Positions 43,432 through 51,710 of a stretch of DNA of 52,081 nucleotides are shown one piece after another. Under the pieces are notes generated by a model, which saw nothing but the letters and a program-made list of their open reading frames with translations, made no database searches and was not told the DNA's origin. Within the stretch, counting starts at the first letter, position 1. Every line of letters begins with the position of its first letter. This stretch comes from Oscillibacter valericigenes (lineage in GTDB: Bacteria > Bacillota > Clostridia > Oscillospirales > Oscillospiraceae), in the NCBI RefSeq assembly GCF_021531915.1, contig NZ_JAFBIV010000015.1:1-52081 (forward strand), in the 5' to 3' direction. The position numbers and the translations under genes are program-made.

Positions 43432-43459
43432 TTTACAACCATTGAAATTATGGTATAAT
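43432..43459 (+). promoter_or_regulatory. tRNA-Ala promoter
   Basis: -35 TTTACA (43432-43437), 16-bp spacer, -10 TATAAT (43454-43459), 31 bp before the tRNA. Confidence 0.75.
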
Positions 43460-43489
43460 ATCACTTGCCGCGGAATTCCTGCGGCAAAT

Positions 43490-43565
43490 GGGGGCGTAGC
43501 TCAGCTGGGAGAGCGTACGGTTCGCATCCGTAAGGTCGAGGGTTCGATCCCCTTCGTCTCCACCA
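43490..43565 (+). tRNA. tRNA-Ala, anticodon CGC
   Basis: 76 nt with encoded CCA. Acceptor GGGGGCG/CGTCTCC includes the G3-U70 wobble that identifies alanine tRNAs. D arm GCTC-AGCTGGGA-GAGC, anticodon stem TACGG/CCGTA with loop TTCGCAT (CGC at its centre), T arm with TTCGATC. Reads GCG codons. It is the landing point of a degraded integrated element to its right. Confidence 0.97.
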
Positions 43566-43568
43566 TCT

Positions 43569-43608
43569 GCAAGGCAAGCGGTTATACCGCTTGCCTTGCT
43601 TTCGTTTC
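43569..43608 (+). terminator. tRNA-Ala terminator
   Basis: GCAAGGCAAGCGG / CCGCTTGCCTTGC (43569-43581 with 43587-43599), loop TTATA, then TTTCGTTTC. The right arm doubles as the last codons of the recombinase remnant on the other strand. Confidence 0.9.
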
Positions 43609-43836
43609 AATGGCCAGGAGCGTTTCGGCTCCGGGCCTTTTCGCTTCCTCCGGCTCTCCCTCCAGATACAGGGCCTGAAATTCTTCAAACGACACATTGA
43701 ACTCTATGTCGATCTCATAGTCACGCCGTACACGAACAGCCTTTACGAACTGGGCCACGATCATTTTCTTGGCCTCAAAGGTGCAATTATCGTACATTTC
43801 AGCCCAGCCTACCAACTGGTCATATTCCTGCAACAC
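43582..43836 (-). pseudogene. C-terminal fragment of a large serine recombinase
   Basis: 84 residues reading QLVGWAEMYDNCTFEAKKMI, VAQFVKAVRVRRDYEIDIEF and NVSFEEF, the typical end of clostridial large serine recombinases (TndX/TnpX-like elements). The catalytic N-terminus, recombinase domain and zinc ribbon are all missing, so it cannot be active. Its stop lies 17 bp from the tRNA-Ala 3' end. It is less GC-rich than the chromosome around it. The end of a mostly deleted integrative element. Confidence 0.8.
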
Positions 43837-44425
43837 TTGACTGGCATCACGCAGAGTTTCCTCAAGCTCTACCTAACAGCGGCAGCAACTGCCAGGGAAA
43901 CCACCAGAACACGAGCAAATCCCTTGATAATGGGAATTTGATTCAGCGCATTCAGCACCGGACCAATGGCCATAGTGATGAGGTCGATGCCGAAACCGTT
44001 GTTCAAGATACGCACATTGTAACTGCTGTCTCTCTTTTTCTTCTGCTATATTTGGGGTTTAATCATCTTTTTTATAAAACAGCACCGTTTCCGTGGCATC
44101 GTACAATATGTAAAAGATGATGAGAAAAGTCGGTGGCGGTGTGCGGATATACACTCTGGGCGGCAAGCGCCTGGTGCCGGACTTTGAGCTGCCGATCCCG
44201 GCGGAAGCCCTTGGCGTTACAACCGACTGGCTGTCGGACAAAGAATAATCCCCCTACGAAATGTAGGGGGATTCCAGCTTTAGATTTGAATGGCACAGGG
44301 CACCCTTCCTGGGTTCCCCGCGCACACCCTTCCTTCCCGTCACGCAAGTTTTCCGGGTTTATCGACAGGCTGAAAGAAGGCACGACAAAGTCGAGCTTTC
44401 CTTTTTTGATCTCTGCCGCAGTGTC
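43837..44425. other. Remnant DNA of a lost mobile element
   Basis: No intact gene beyond one 43-codon ORF. A minus-strand open stretch (43869-44045) contains NVRILNNGFGIDLITMAIGP and a hydrophobic helix ending in SLAVAAAVR; it has no start codon with a ribosome site and I do not recognise it. A perfect 11-bp hairpin AATCCCCCTAC / GTAGGGGGATT is at 44247-44273. Near 44383-44410 an imperfect stem with T-rich flank may end the PBP transcript coming from the right. Confidence 0.5.
44117..44248 (+). CDS. Short ORF, likely fragment of a mobile-element gene
   Basis: 43 residues from ATG at 44117: it reads RKVGGGVRIYTLGGKRLVPD, FELPIPAEALGV and TTDWLSDKE. The sequence is well behaved as protein and has GC-rich codons, unlike the flanking DNA, but lacks a clear ribosome site. 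It looks like the C-terminal part of a larger protein, perhaps from the element whose recombinase fragment lies nearby. The family is unknown. The hairpin at 44247-44273 begins at its stop codon. Confidence 0.45.
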   Translation: MMRKVGGGVRIYTLGGKRLVPDFELPIPAEALGVTTDWLSDKE

Positions 44426-46738
44426 TCACCAGTTCCATCCGAACCAGTCCCAGAAGCCGCCCGGTCTTTCCGGCTCCTCCGTTCCCGGCTCCGGTGCAGA
44501 ATCCTCTTCCGGTTCCTCCGGGAACAGCCAGTTCCACCAGTTCCGGTGGACCTGACAGGTCTCCCCGGTCTCCGCCGGGGCCACTGCGTCCTCGTCCGCC
44601 GTTCCGGTGGTGCCCGTTGTCAGATAGACCGCCCTGTCGACCTCCCCGGCAGGGCAGTAGGTCCCCGCCGCCTGCCCGGAGCGCCGGCAGATGGACACCT
44701 CCACATGGCAGTCACAGCTCTCCCCGGGTTCCGTGCCGGGAGTATAGTACTCTGTCCGGGTCATGTCTCCCTGAACCGTGTCCCCGCAGAGGCCATCCAC
44801 CGCCAGCTTGCCGCATTTGACGCAGATCACCCGCTGCTCCAGGTCCCGCATGCCGGAAAAGCCCTGATTGGCCAGTCCCTGGTGTGCCTGCTCCATAATG
44901 GACCGCCAGAGCTTCTTCACGTAGGTGCCGCTGCTCTGGGGGGAGAAATCGTCATAGCCGCCCCAGACGCCGCAGGCGTAATAGGGGGAATACCCCACGA
45001 ACCACAGATCCCGCAGTTCCGTGGTGGTGCCGCTCTTCCCCGCCAGGGCCATGCCGGAGAAGGCCGCCTGGACGCCGGTGCCCCGGGTCATGACCTCCGC
45101 CATAGCGTCGGTCAGCAGGGCCGCCGTGGAGGCCCGCACCACCGTATGGCTCTCCGGCGTCTTGCTCAGCAGCACGTTTCCCTCCCGGTCCAGGACCTCC
45201 GTGTAATACACCGGCTCCCGATAGGTGCCGCCGTTGGCGATGGCGCTGTAAGCCGCCGTCATCTCCAGATTGGTGACGCCTCCATGGGTGCCGCCCAGAG
45301 CCAGGGCCTCCACCTTGTCCTCCTCTGTCAGATGGCCGAAGCCGAACTGCTCCAGCCGGTCATAAACGGTGTCCGTCCCCATGTCCTGAAAGCATTTCAG
45401 CGCCAACACGTTCAGGGACTTCACAATGCCCTGCCGCAGGGTGGTCCTGCCGCCGTAGGTGCCGCTGGCATTGCGGATGGCGGTGCCGTCGGAGTAGGTG
45501 TGGGGCGCGTCATCATAGACGCTTCCTAGGGTGGCCGCGCCCCGGTCCAGGGCAGCGGCATACTCCCCCACCACCTTGATGGTGGACCCCGGCTGCCGCA
45601 CGCTGGAGATGGCCCGGTTCAATGTCAGGCTGCCGGTCTTTTCTCCCCGGCCGCCCACCAGAGCCTTCACCTGCCCGGTGGCCGGGTCCATCAGGACCAC
45701 GGTGGCCTGGGCGTCGGAGGTGTACCAATCCTCCCGGTTGATCTCCGTCTCGCAGATGGTCTGCAGGCGGCTGTCCTGGGTGGACCGGATGGTGAGACCG
45801 CCCCGGTACAGCAGCCGCCAGGCCTCTTCCTCCGTGCAGCCCAGTCCCGTCTCCAGGTCCTCCACCACCTGCCAGACCAGGGCGTCCTCAAAATAGGACT
45901 GGACCTCCGTCTCCAGGGCGGTGCTGTCCCGGGCGATCCGCTCATACACGTCGTCCGCCGCGGCTTGCTCATGCTCCTCCTGAGAGATCATCCCCTGTTC
46001 CAGCATCTTCCCCAGCACCAGGAGCTGCCGCTCCCGGCTGGCCTCCGGATTTTTCAGAGGGCTGTAACCGGAGGGACTTTTGATGACCCCCGCCAGCACC
46101 GCGCACTCCGACAGCGTCAGGTCCGACACGTCCTTTCCGAAGTACCGCATGGCGGCCGTCTGGACGCCCCAGGTGCCGCTGCCCAGATTGATGGTGTTGA
46201 GATAGTTCTCCAGGATCCAGTCCTTGGATTCCCGCCGCTCCAGCTGCAATGCCAGATACTGCTCCTGCAGCTTCCGGGTGATCTTGTCCAGGGCCGTTTT
46301 CTCCTGGGTCCAGCCGGTGAACACGTTGTTCTTGATGAGCTGCTGGGTCAGGGTGCTGGCCCCCTCCGACAGCCGTCCGGCGGTCAGGTTCCGGTAAGCG
46401 GCCCGGGCCACACCCCGCAGGTCCACGCCGTGGTGCTGAAAAAAACGCTGGTCCTCGATGGCCACCACGGCATTCTGCAGGTCCTTGGGGATCTGGTCCA
46501 TGGTCACATAGACCCGGTTGGAGGCCTCCCCCATCAGGGTCAGGATGGTCTCTCCGTCATCGTCCAGCACCGTGGTCCGGTAGCCCTGGGGCGAAACATC
46601 CACCCGGTCCAGATCCGGCGCCGTGGCCAGGGTATATCCCAAAAAGCAGCCAAGCAGGACGGCAAGGATGCCCACACCCCACAGCAAACCCTTTCCCAGG
46701 CGGCGCAGAACCGCCCCGGCTTTCTTCTGTTCTGTCAT
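44426..46738 (-). CDS. Class A penicillin-binding protein (PBP1A-like)
   Basis: 770 residues. Short basic cytoplasmic start and one membrane anchor (about 20-42). The GT51 glycosyltransferase has AIEDQRFFQHHGVD (catalytic Glu), GASTLTQQLIKN and RKLQEQYLALQLERR. The transpeptidase has SxxK as QPGSTIK, SxN as KSLNVL and the KTG-like AGKSGTT. It polymerises and crosslinks peptidoglycan outside the membrane. The C-terminal tail is Cys-containing (CVKCGKLAVDGLCG, CDCHVEVSICRRSG), then acidic/Pro-rich and ends in a Trp-rich WDWFGWNW, probably a surface interaction tail. ATG at 46738. Confidence 0.95.
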   Translation of the reverse strand: MTEQKKAGAVLRRLGKGLLWGVGILAVLLGCFLGYTLATAPDLDRVDVSPQGYRTTVLDDDGETILTLMGEASNRVYVTMDQIPKDLQNAVVAIEDQRFFQHHGVDLRGVARAAYRNLTAGRLSEGASTLTQQLIKNNVFTGWTQEKTALDKITRKLQEQYLALQLERRESKDWILENYLNTINLGSGTWGVQTAAMRYFGKDVSDLTLSECAVLAGVIKSPSGYSPLKNPEASRERQLLVLGKMLEQGMISQEEHEQAAADDVYERIARDSTALETEVQSYFEDALVWQVVEDLETGLGCTEEEAWRLLYRGGLTIRSTQDSRLQTICETEINREDWYTSDAQATVVLMDPATGQVKALVGGRGEKTGSLTLNRAISSVRQPGSTIKVVGEYAAALDRGAATLGSVYDDAPHTYSDGTAIRNASGTYGGRTTLRQGIVKSLNVLALKCFQDMGTDTVYDRLEQFGFGHLTEEDKVEALALGGTHGGVTNLEMTAAYSAIANGGTYREPVYYTEVLDREGNVLLSKTPESHTVVRASTAALLTDAMAEVMTRGTGVQAAFSGMALAGKSGTTTELRDLWFVGYSPYYACGVWGGYDDFSPQSSGTYVKKLWRSIMEQAHQGLANQGFSGMRDLEQRVICVKCGKLAVDGLCGDTVQGDMTRTEYYTPGTEPGESCDCHVEVSICRRSGQAAGTYCPAGEVDRAVYLTTGTTGTADEDAVAPAETGETCQVHRNWWNWLFPEEPEEDSAPEPGTEEPERPGGFWDWFGWNW

Positions 46739-46792
46739 CGTTCCTCCCCTCCGCCCCCGCTCCGCAGGGGCATGTTCTTGGAAACCGGCTGT

Positions 46793-46820
46793 ATTATAAA
46801 GGGAAAATGTGAACCGTCTA
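46793..46820 (-). promoter_or_regulatory. Promoter of the PBP gene
   Basis: Minus strand: -35 TAGACG (46815-46820, weak), 16-bp spacer, -10 TATAAT (46793-46798). Confidence 0.55.
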
Positions 46821-46902
46821 TGAATGGACGCTCACAATTTGATGACAGTTTTCCTGAAACTTTCTGGAATTTTATCAATTCTGACACCTTTTGTAACCAT
46901 TT

Positions 46903-46941
46903 CAAAAACCGGCGCCCCCATAACGGGGACGCCGGTTTTTG
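46903..46941. terminator. Terminator of the ABC exporter operon
   Basis: CAAAAACCGGCG / CGCCGGTTTTTG with an inner CCCC/GGGG pairing. It has T-runs on both strands and lies 1 bp from the permease stop. Confidence 0.93.
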
Positions 46942-46942
46942 A

Positions 46943-47698
46943 TCATGCCGCAGCAGATTCCCATTTGAAATATCGCACCGCGAGCCCGGTACAGACAGTC
47001 GTGACCGCCAGCATCACCAGGACCGGCAGCCAAAGCGTCTCTGTTTCCACTCCCAGGAAGGATGCCTTCATCAGCCGGATGCCCTGGTTCAGCGGGAAAA
47101 CGCCGATAATTTTCTGTATGGCCCCGGGCATGACCTCCACCGGCACCGTGGTGCCGGAGAACAGCAGCATGGGGAAATACAGCAGGCTGGCGATGACGCC
47201 GGCCTGCTTGGCGTTTTTCGCCAGACCGCCCACCAGCAGGCCGATGCTCAGGGTGGACACCATGGTCAGCAGCCAGCTTGCCAGAAAGGCGGCAGTGGAG
47301 CCCCGCAGGGTCACCCCCCAGAACAGACGGGCCGCAACGGCCAGCGTCATCAGAGACACGGCGCAGTACAGCATGTAGATGCTCAGCTCCACCCCCAGCA
47401 GCAGTGCTGGACTCACCGGCGTCACATGGAACCGCTTCAGGATCTTCTTTTCCCGGTAGTCCGAGGCCACCAGGGGCAGTCCCATCAGCCCGCCGGCGCA
47501 GATGGAGACGGTGCAGACTGCGCCGAAGGATTGCTCCAGGAAGGTGTAGTCTGCCCCCGGGAAGGCAGGTTTCGTTCCGTAGAGAAAGCCCAGGACCACC
47601 AGAACCGCCAAGGGCATGGCGATGGCAAAGATGACCATGTTCATGTCCCGGATGTTCAGCTTCAGTTCATTTTTCAAAAGAACGCCATATCGCTTCAT
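46943..47698 (-). CDS. ABC-2 type transporter permease
   Basis: 251 residues, six hydrophobic segments. N-terminal amphipathic start (LLKNELKLNIRDMNMVIFAIAMPLAVLVVLGFLYG), a central DYREKKILKRFHVTPVSPALLLGVEL elbow, and the conserved VIASLLYFPMLLFSGTTVPVEVMPGAIQKIIGVFPLNQGIRLMK phrase of ABC-2 drug/lipid exporters. Overlaps the ATPase gene by 4 bp. Probably exports a drug, peptide or lipid; substrate unknown. Confidence 0.93.
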   Translation of the reverse strand: MKRYGVLLKNELKLNIRDMNMVIFAIAMPLAVLVVLGFLYGTKPAFPGADYTFLEQSFGAVCTVSICAGGLMGLPLVASDYREKKILKRFHVTPVSPALLLGVELSIYMLYCAVSLMTLAVAARLFWGVTLRGSTAAFLASWLLTMVSTLSIGLLVGGLAKNAKQAGVIASLLYFPMLLFSGTTVPVEVMPGAIQKIIGVFPLNQGIRLMKASFLGVETETLWLPVLVMLAVTTVCTGLAVRYFKWESAAA

Positions 47699-48417
47699 TC
47701 CGCCGCCTCCTGTTCCGTCAGCATCAGATATGCCTCCTCGAAGTGGTCACAGCCGCAGGCAGTTTTCGCCTGCTCCACCGTTCCGCGAAACACAGTCCGC
47801 CCCTGTTTCAGCACGCAGATCTCGTCACAAAGTGCCTCCACCTCGTCCATGAAGTGGGAGGTCAGGAATATGGTCAGTCCCTCAGCTTTCAGATCGGAGA
47901 GGATCTTCCACACATCCCGCCGGGCTCTGGCGTCCAGGCCGGTGGTCAGTTCATCCAGAAACACCAGTTCGGGATCGGGGATCAGGGCCAGCACGATGAA
48001 CAGCCGCTGCCGCTCGCCGCCGGACAGCCCTTTGACGGCGCTGTTCAGCTTGTCCCCGATGCCGAACCGGACACAGATATCCTTCCAGTCCGCCGGGTCC
48101 CGGTAGAGACAGGCAGTCTCCTCACACAGCTCCGACACCCGGATCTCACTTTGACAGTCTCCCTCCTGGAACTGGACGCCCACCTTCTGAAAAAGGCGGC
48201 GCCGGTCTTTTTTCGGGTCCAGATCCAGCAGGGACACCGTTCCGCCGTCCGCCCGCTTTGTACCCAGGATGCACTCGATGGCGGTAGTCTTCCCGGCTCC
48301 GTTGGCGCCCAGCAGGCCAAACACCGTCCCCCGCTCCACGGACAGGTCCAATCCGTCCAGGACGGTCTTTCCTCCATAGGACTTCCGCAGTCCCTTCACG
48401 CTGACGGCACAGCTCAT
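47695..48417 (-). CDS. ABC transporter ATP-binding protein
   Basis: 240 residues. Walker A LLGANGAGKTT (about 35-45), Q-loop VQFQEGDC, signature LSGGERQRL, Walker B ELVFLDELTTGLD, switch LTSHFMDEVEAL. Belongs to the CcmA/DrrA-like single-domain exporter ATPases. Overlaps both neighbours by 4 bp (ATGA), giving a tightly coupled regulator-ATPase-permease operon. Confidence 0.96.
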   Translation of the reverse strand: MSCAVSVKGLRKSYGGKTVLDGLDLSVERGTVFGLLGANGAGKTTAIECILGTKRADGGTVSLLDLDPKKDRRRLFQKVGVQFQEGDCQSEIRVSELCEETACLYRDPADWKDICVRFGIGDKLNSAVKGLSGGERQRLFIVLALIPDPELVFLDELTTGLDARARRDVWKILSDLKAEGLTIFLTSHFMDEVEALCDEICVLKQGRTVFRGTVEQAKTACGCDHFEEAYLMLTEQEAAE

Positions 48418-49310
48418 TCCCGCACCTCCGGGCCCAGGGGCCGGACCGGGCGCAGCTCGATGTAGCCCCGCTCTCCCCGGGGCTCCAGCTGGATGCGGGG
48501 CTGGCTGTCGTCCCAGCGGTAGCCGATCAGGGTGGGATCGTACCGATCCGCCGCGTTCTGCACAGCTATGATGGCCTCGCAGTAGTCCTCCTCCCGGAAG
48601 GGCTCACCCTGGAACACCAGATACTCCGCCGTAGGCAGGGTGATGACGTCGAAGCCCTCAGGAACGGGGCCGCTGTCCCCGGTCTCCACCTCCACACCCT
48701 GCACATAGGTGGAGGTGCCGGGGGTTTTGTATTCCTCCGGCAGCCACAGGCACACCGGCTCCCCGCACAGGGAGTCCATACTGGTCAGCAGGCCCCATAC
48801 GTCGCAACCCACCTCCTCGCAGTATTCGAAATAATCCTCCGCCCGGACACCCCGCTTCAGGATGACCTTCCGCTCCGGTTTCCGCATCAGCTGGACGAAC
48901 ACGCTTGCCACTTCTCTCACATCGGACACTTCCTTTCTCAATTCGCGGAATTTGACACCGTAAGGGATGAACAGCGGGATAGGCACCTTGGTCCGGGCAT
49001 ACTCCCCGGGATTGCAGCCGAACTCCCGCAGAAACGCCCGCTGGTAGCCGTCCACACTGCCGAAGCCCAGGTCGCAGGCCACGTCCAAAACCCGGCAATT
49101 TCCCGCCTTCAGCCGCTGGGCGGAGCGGGATAGCCGCAGACGGCGGATGTAATCCGCCGGGGTCAGTCCCGTGTACTGCCGGAACAGCCGGTGGGCGTGC
49201 CAGGGGGAAAACAGGGACGCCCGGGCCAGGTCCGCCAGGGTGATGTCCTCCTCCAGATAGCCTTCGATATAGTCCTGCATCCGCTGGACCGCCAGAATTT
49301 GTTCCTTCAT
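48414..49310 (-). CDS. AraC-family regulator with GyrI-like effector domain
   Basis: 298 residues. N-terminal double helix-turn-helix (about 8-105: DITLADLARASLFSPWHAHRLFRQYTGLTPADYIRRLRLSRSAQRLK, LGFGSVDGYQRAFLREFGCNPGEYA). The C-terminal part is a GyrI/Rob-type small-molecule pocket (VILKRGVRAEDYFEYCEEVGCDVWGLL, WLPEEY, YVQGVEVE, LPTAEYLVFQGEPF). As in SoxS/Rob/BmrR relatives, the pocket senses drugs or amphiphiles. First gene of the exporter operon, which it most likely controls. GGAGG 8 nt before the ATG. Confidence 0.93.
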   Translation of the reverse strand: MKEQILAVQRMQDYIEGYLEEDITLADLARASLFSPWHAHRLFRQYTGLTPADYIRRLRLSRSAQRLKAGNCRVLDVACDLGFGSVDGYQRAFLREFGCNPGEYARTKVPIPLFIPYGVKFRELRKEVSDVREVASVFVQLMRKPERKVILKRGVRAEDYFEYCEEVGCDVWGLLTSMDSLCGEPVCLWLPEEYKTPGTSTYVQGVEVETGDSGPVPEGFDVITLPTAEYLVFQGEPFREEDYCEAIIAVQNAADRYDPTLIGYRWDDSQPRIQLEPRGERGYIELRPVRPLGPEVRE

Positions 49311-49383
49311 CCGTTTCGCCTCCTTACAGCGTCCATCTTACCGCTTTCTGTGTCCGAACGCTCGACGTTCCTTGCTGTTTTCC

Positions 49384-49421
49384 CAAATACACAGGCGGCA
49401 GGTTCTCCCTGCCGCCTGTGT
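49384..49421 (-). terminator. Terminator of the UvrA-like gene
   Basis: A 14-bp perfect stem ACACAGGCGGCAGG / CCTGCCGCCTGTGT (49389-49402 with 49408-49421), loop of 5 nt, then ATTTGGG on the minus strand. Confidence 0.8.
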
Positions 49422-49425
49422 TCGG

Positions 49426-50754
49426 TCAAAGGGACCGCCGCAGATATTCCGCCGTGATGGTGTCTCCGCGCTCCGCCATCTCCCGAGGGCTCCCGGTGAA
49501 GACCACCTCACCGCCCGCCGTGCCGCCGTCGGGACCCACGTCGATGAGCCAGTCCGCCCGCTTCATCACGTCCAGATTGTGCTCGATGACGATGACCGTG
49601 TTGCCCCGGTCCCGCAGGCTTTGCAGCAGCCTTGTCATGCGGTGGACATCCCGGGGGTGCATGCCGGTGCTGGGCTCGTCGAAGATGTAGGTCATGCCGG
49701 TAAGAGAGCTGCCCATGTACCGCACCAGCTTCAGCCGCTGGGCTTCGCCGCCGGACAGGGTACTGGACTCCCGGTCCATGGAGAGGTAGGGCAGCCCGAT
49801 GTCGATCATCCGGGTCAGGGAGGCCACCAGGGCGTCTACGATGGTCCTGGCCCTGGGGTCATCAATGGTCTTCAGCACCTCCACCAGCTCCGTGAATTCC
49901 ATGGCGCATAGTTCGTCGATGCTGTATCCTGCCACCTTACAGGAGAGCGTTTTGGGATTCAGCCGCCGTCCGCCGCAGTCAGGGCAGACCTTCTCCTCCA
50001 TGAACTGATTGAGCTTCCGCAGCGTATGGTCACTCTGCTCCTCCGAGCCTTTCATCAGGCACAGCCGCTGAAACTGGGTTTTGATGCCCTCCACCCGCTT
50101 GTGCTCGCGAGGGCCGCCCGGTTCCCGGCTGCCAAACAGGAGCAGATTCCGCTCCTCCGGCGTATAATCCCGGTATTTTTTATCCAGATCGAACAGGCCC
50201 GAACCGGTGTATTGCTTCCAGTAGTAGTTCCCCACGCCGAAGGCAGGCAGGGCCAGCATGCTTTCGTTCCAGGATTTCTCCGGGTCGATGGCCCGCTCGA
50301 TGTCCAGGTCCAGAATTTTTCCGATGCCGGAGCAGGTCTTGCACATGCCGTTGGGGTCGTTGAAGGAGAAGTAGGATGCGGTGCCCACGTAGGGCTCCCC
50401 GATGCGGGCATACAGCAGCCGCAGAGCGGCGTACATGTCGCTGATGGTGCCCACGGTGGACCGGGCGTTGCCCCCCAGGCGGGACTGGTCCACAATGACG
50501 GAAGCGGACAGGTTGTCGATGCGCTCCACCCTGGGCTTCTCATACTTGGGCAGCCGCCCCCGCACGAAGGCGGTATAGGTCTCGTTCATCTGCCGCTGGC
50601 TCTCGGCGGCGATGGTGTCGAACACGATGCTGGATTTGCCGGAGCCGGAGACCCCGGTAAACACCACGATCTTCCCCTTGGGAATATCCAGAGAGACGTT
50701 TTTCAGGTTGTTCTGGTTCAAGCCGCGAATGATGATGGCATCCTGCTGTGGCAT
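49426..50754 (-). CDS. Half-size UvrA-like ABC ATPase (single cassette)
   Basis: 442 residues from ATG at 50754 (MPQQDAIIIRGLNQNNLKNV). One Walker A (GVSGSGKS, 34-41), zinc-type Cys pairs CKTCSG and CPDCGGRRLNPKTLSCKVAG, signature LSGGEAQRL and Walker B YIFDEPSTGMHP, with the closing IDVGPDGGTAGGEVVFTG. True UvrA is about 940 residues, and drug-resistance homologues (DrrC-like) about 750, with two cassettes; the second is absent here, with a terminator right after the stop. It is probably a homodimer. It lies near an ABC exporter, so a role in protection from DNA-binding drugs is plausible but unproven. Not a UvrABC repair subunit. Confidence 0.85.
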   Translation of the reverse strand: MPQQDAIIIRGLNQNNLKNVSLDIPKGKIVVFTGVSGSGKSSIVFDTIAAESQRQMNETYTAFVRGRLPKYEKPRVERIDNLSASVIVDQSRLGGNARSTVGTISDMYAALRLLYARIGEPYVGTASYFSFNDPNGMCKTCSGIGKILDLDIERAIDPEKSWNESMLALPAFGVGNYYWKQYTGSGLFDLDKKYRDYTPEERNLLLFGSREPGGPREHKRVEGIKTQFQRLCLMKGSEEQSDHTLRKLNQFMEEKVCPDCGGRRLNPKTLSCKVAGYSIDELCAMEFTELVEVLKTIDDPRARTIVDALVASLTRMIDIGLPYLSMDRESSTLSGGEAQRLKLVRYMGSSLTGMTYIFDEPSTGMHPRDVHRMTRLLQSLRDRGNTVIVIEHNLDVMKRADWLIDVGPDGGTAGGEVVFTGSPREMAERGDTITAEYLRRSL

Positions 50755-50835
50755 AAATGGCCCTCTCTTTCCTTGTTCTCGCTGCCCATGATACAGGACC
50801 GGCGGGGTCATTTCTCGACCTTCCTTGCTTTCACC

Positions 50836-50866
50836 ATCCTAATCCCTGCCACTGTGTAAGAGTCAA
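50836..50866 (-). promoter_or_regulatory. Promoter of the UvrA-like gene with MerR-type 19-bp spacer
   Basis: Minus strand: -35 TTGACT (50861-50866), 19-bp spacer, -10 TAGGAT (50836-50841). The long spacer with CTCTTAC and GCAGGG half-sites is the layout of MerR-family drug-responsive promoters. No merR gene is in the window. Confidence 0.5.
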
Positions 50867-50873
50867 GGGGCAC

Positions 50874-51545
50874 TCACCACAGGAAGGGAATCAGCCGGTA
50901 CTTCACCTTGTTCCTGTACTCCGCATACCCCGGCAGACCTGTTTCCAGCACCCGCTCCTCATTGCGGATGCGCTTTACAAGCACCCAGGGAACCAGCAGA
51001 AAGGGCACCAATGCCACCGCGGAGCCCAGCACCAGGGGTATGGAGAGGAACAGCACCAGCACCCCCAGATACATGGGGTGCCGCACCACGCCGTACAGCC
51101 CGGTGTCCACTACCCGCTGGTCCTCCTGCACCTCCACGGTGCGGGAAAGCCAGGCGTTCTCCCGCATCACCTCTGCGTACAGCCCATAGGCCCCGCAGAA
51201 CAGCACGCACCCGGCGATCACCACAGCCAAAGGCAGGTGAGTCCAGCCGAAGTGGAAGTCCAGTCCCGCCAGCACAAAGCCCGCCACAAACACCAAAGCA
51301 GACAGCAGGATGACCCGCTTCTGCTCCGGCTCCTGTTCCCGGCTGTTCAGCCGTTTCTCCAGCAGCTCCGGGGCCTTCACATACAGCACCGCCCCCACCA
51401 CCGGCATGGGGACGAACAGCAGGGCCATCAGCCGCCACCCGCCGGGATAGCGCCAGGTGCCCGCCGGGACAAACAGCAGCAGGCCCATCACCAGCAGGCC
51501 CGACAGCATTTTCAGCCCGCCGGCTAACAGCAGTTTCTTCTTCAT
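50874..51545 (-). CDS. Isoprenylcysteine carboxyl methyltransferase (ICMT/PEMT)-like membrane protein
   Basis: About 223 residues from ATG at 51545 (MKKKLLLAGGLKMLSG). Five or six membrane segments. The cofactor-site signature of the family is clear: GLYGVVRHPMYLGVLVLFLSIPLVLGS, then RNEERVLETGLPGYAEYRNKVKYRLIPF. Members methylate prenyl-Cys or lipid substrates in eukaryotes; bacterial ones have unknown or phospholipid substrates. It is read from the divergent promoter region at 51641-51677, toward the UvrA-like gene. Confidence 0.88.
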   Translation of the reverse strand: MKKKLLLAGGLKMLSGLLVMGLLLFVPAGTWRYPGGWRLMALLFVPMPVVGAVLYVKAPELLEKRLNSREQEPEQKRVILLSALVFVAGFVLAGLDFHFGWTHLPLAVVIAGCVLFCGAYGLYAEVMRENAWLSRTVEVQEDQRVVDTGLYGVVRHPMYLGVLVLFLSIPLVLGSAVALVPFLLVPWVLVKRIRNEERVLETGLPGYAEYRNKVKYRLIPFLW

Positions 51546-51640
51546 TCTTTCCGCCTCCATTCTCTGTTCCTCGTGTCGTTCCTGTTCAGCAGTCCGCCGA
51601 CTGCGGCTCTGCCTGTCCTTTCATGCGGATCGTTTGTTTC

Positions 51641-51677
51641 ATTATAATTGACAGCGTATCTCTGTCAATGATAAAAT
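51641..51677. promoter_or_regulatory. Overlapping divergent promoters sharing an inverted repeat
   Basis: Plus strand: -35 TTGACA (51648-51653), 18 bp, -10 TAAAAT (51672-51677), toward the sugar-isomerase gene. Minus strand: -35 TTGACA (51663-51668), 16 bp, -10 TATAAT (51641-51646), toward the methyltransferase. Each -35 lies within the other's spacer, so ATTGACAG / CTGTCAAT forms a perfect 8-bp dyad (51647-51669). Confidence 0.8.
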
Positions 51678-51710
51678 TCGTTATAGTTCCAATCATAAAG
51701 GAGAAAGCGT

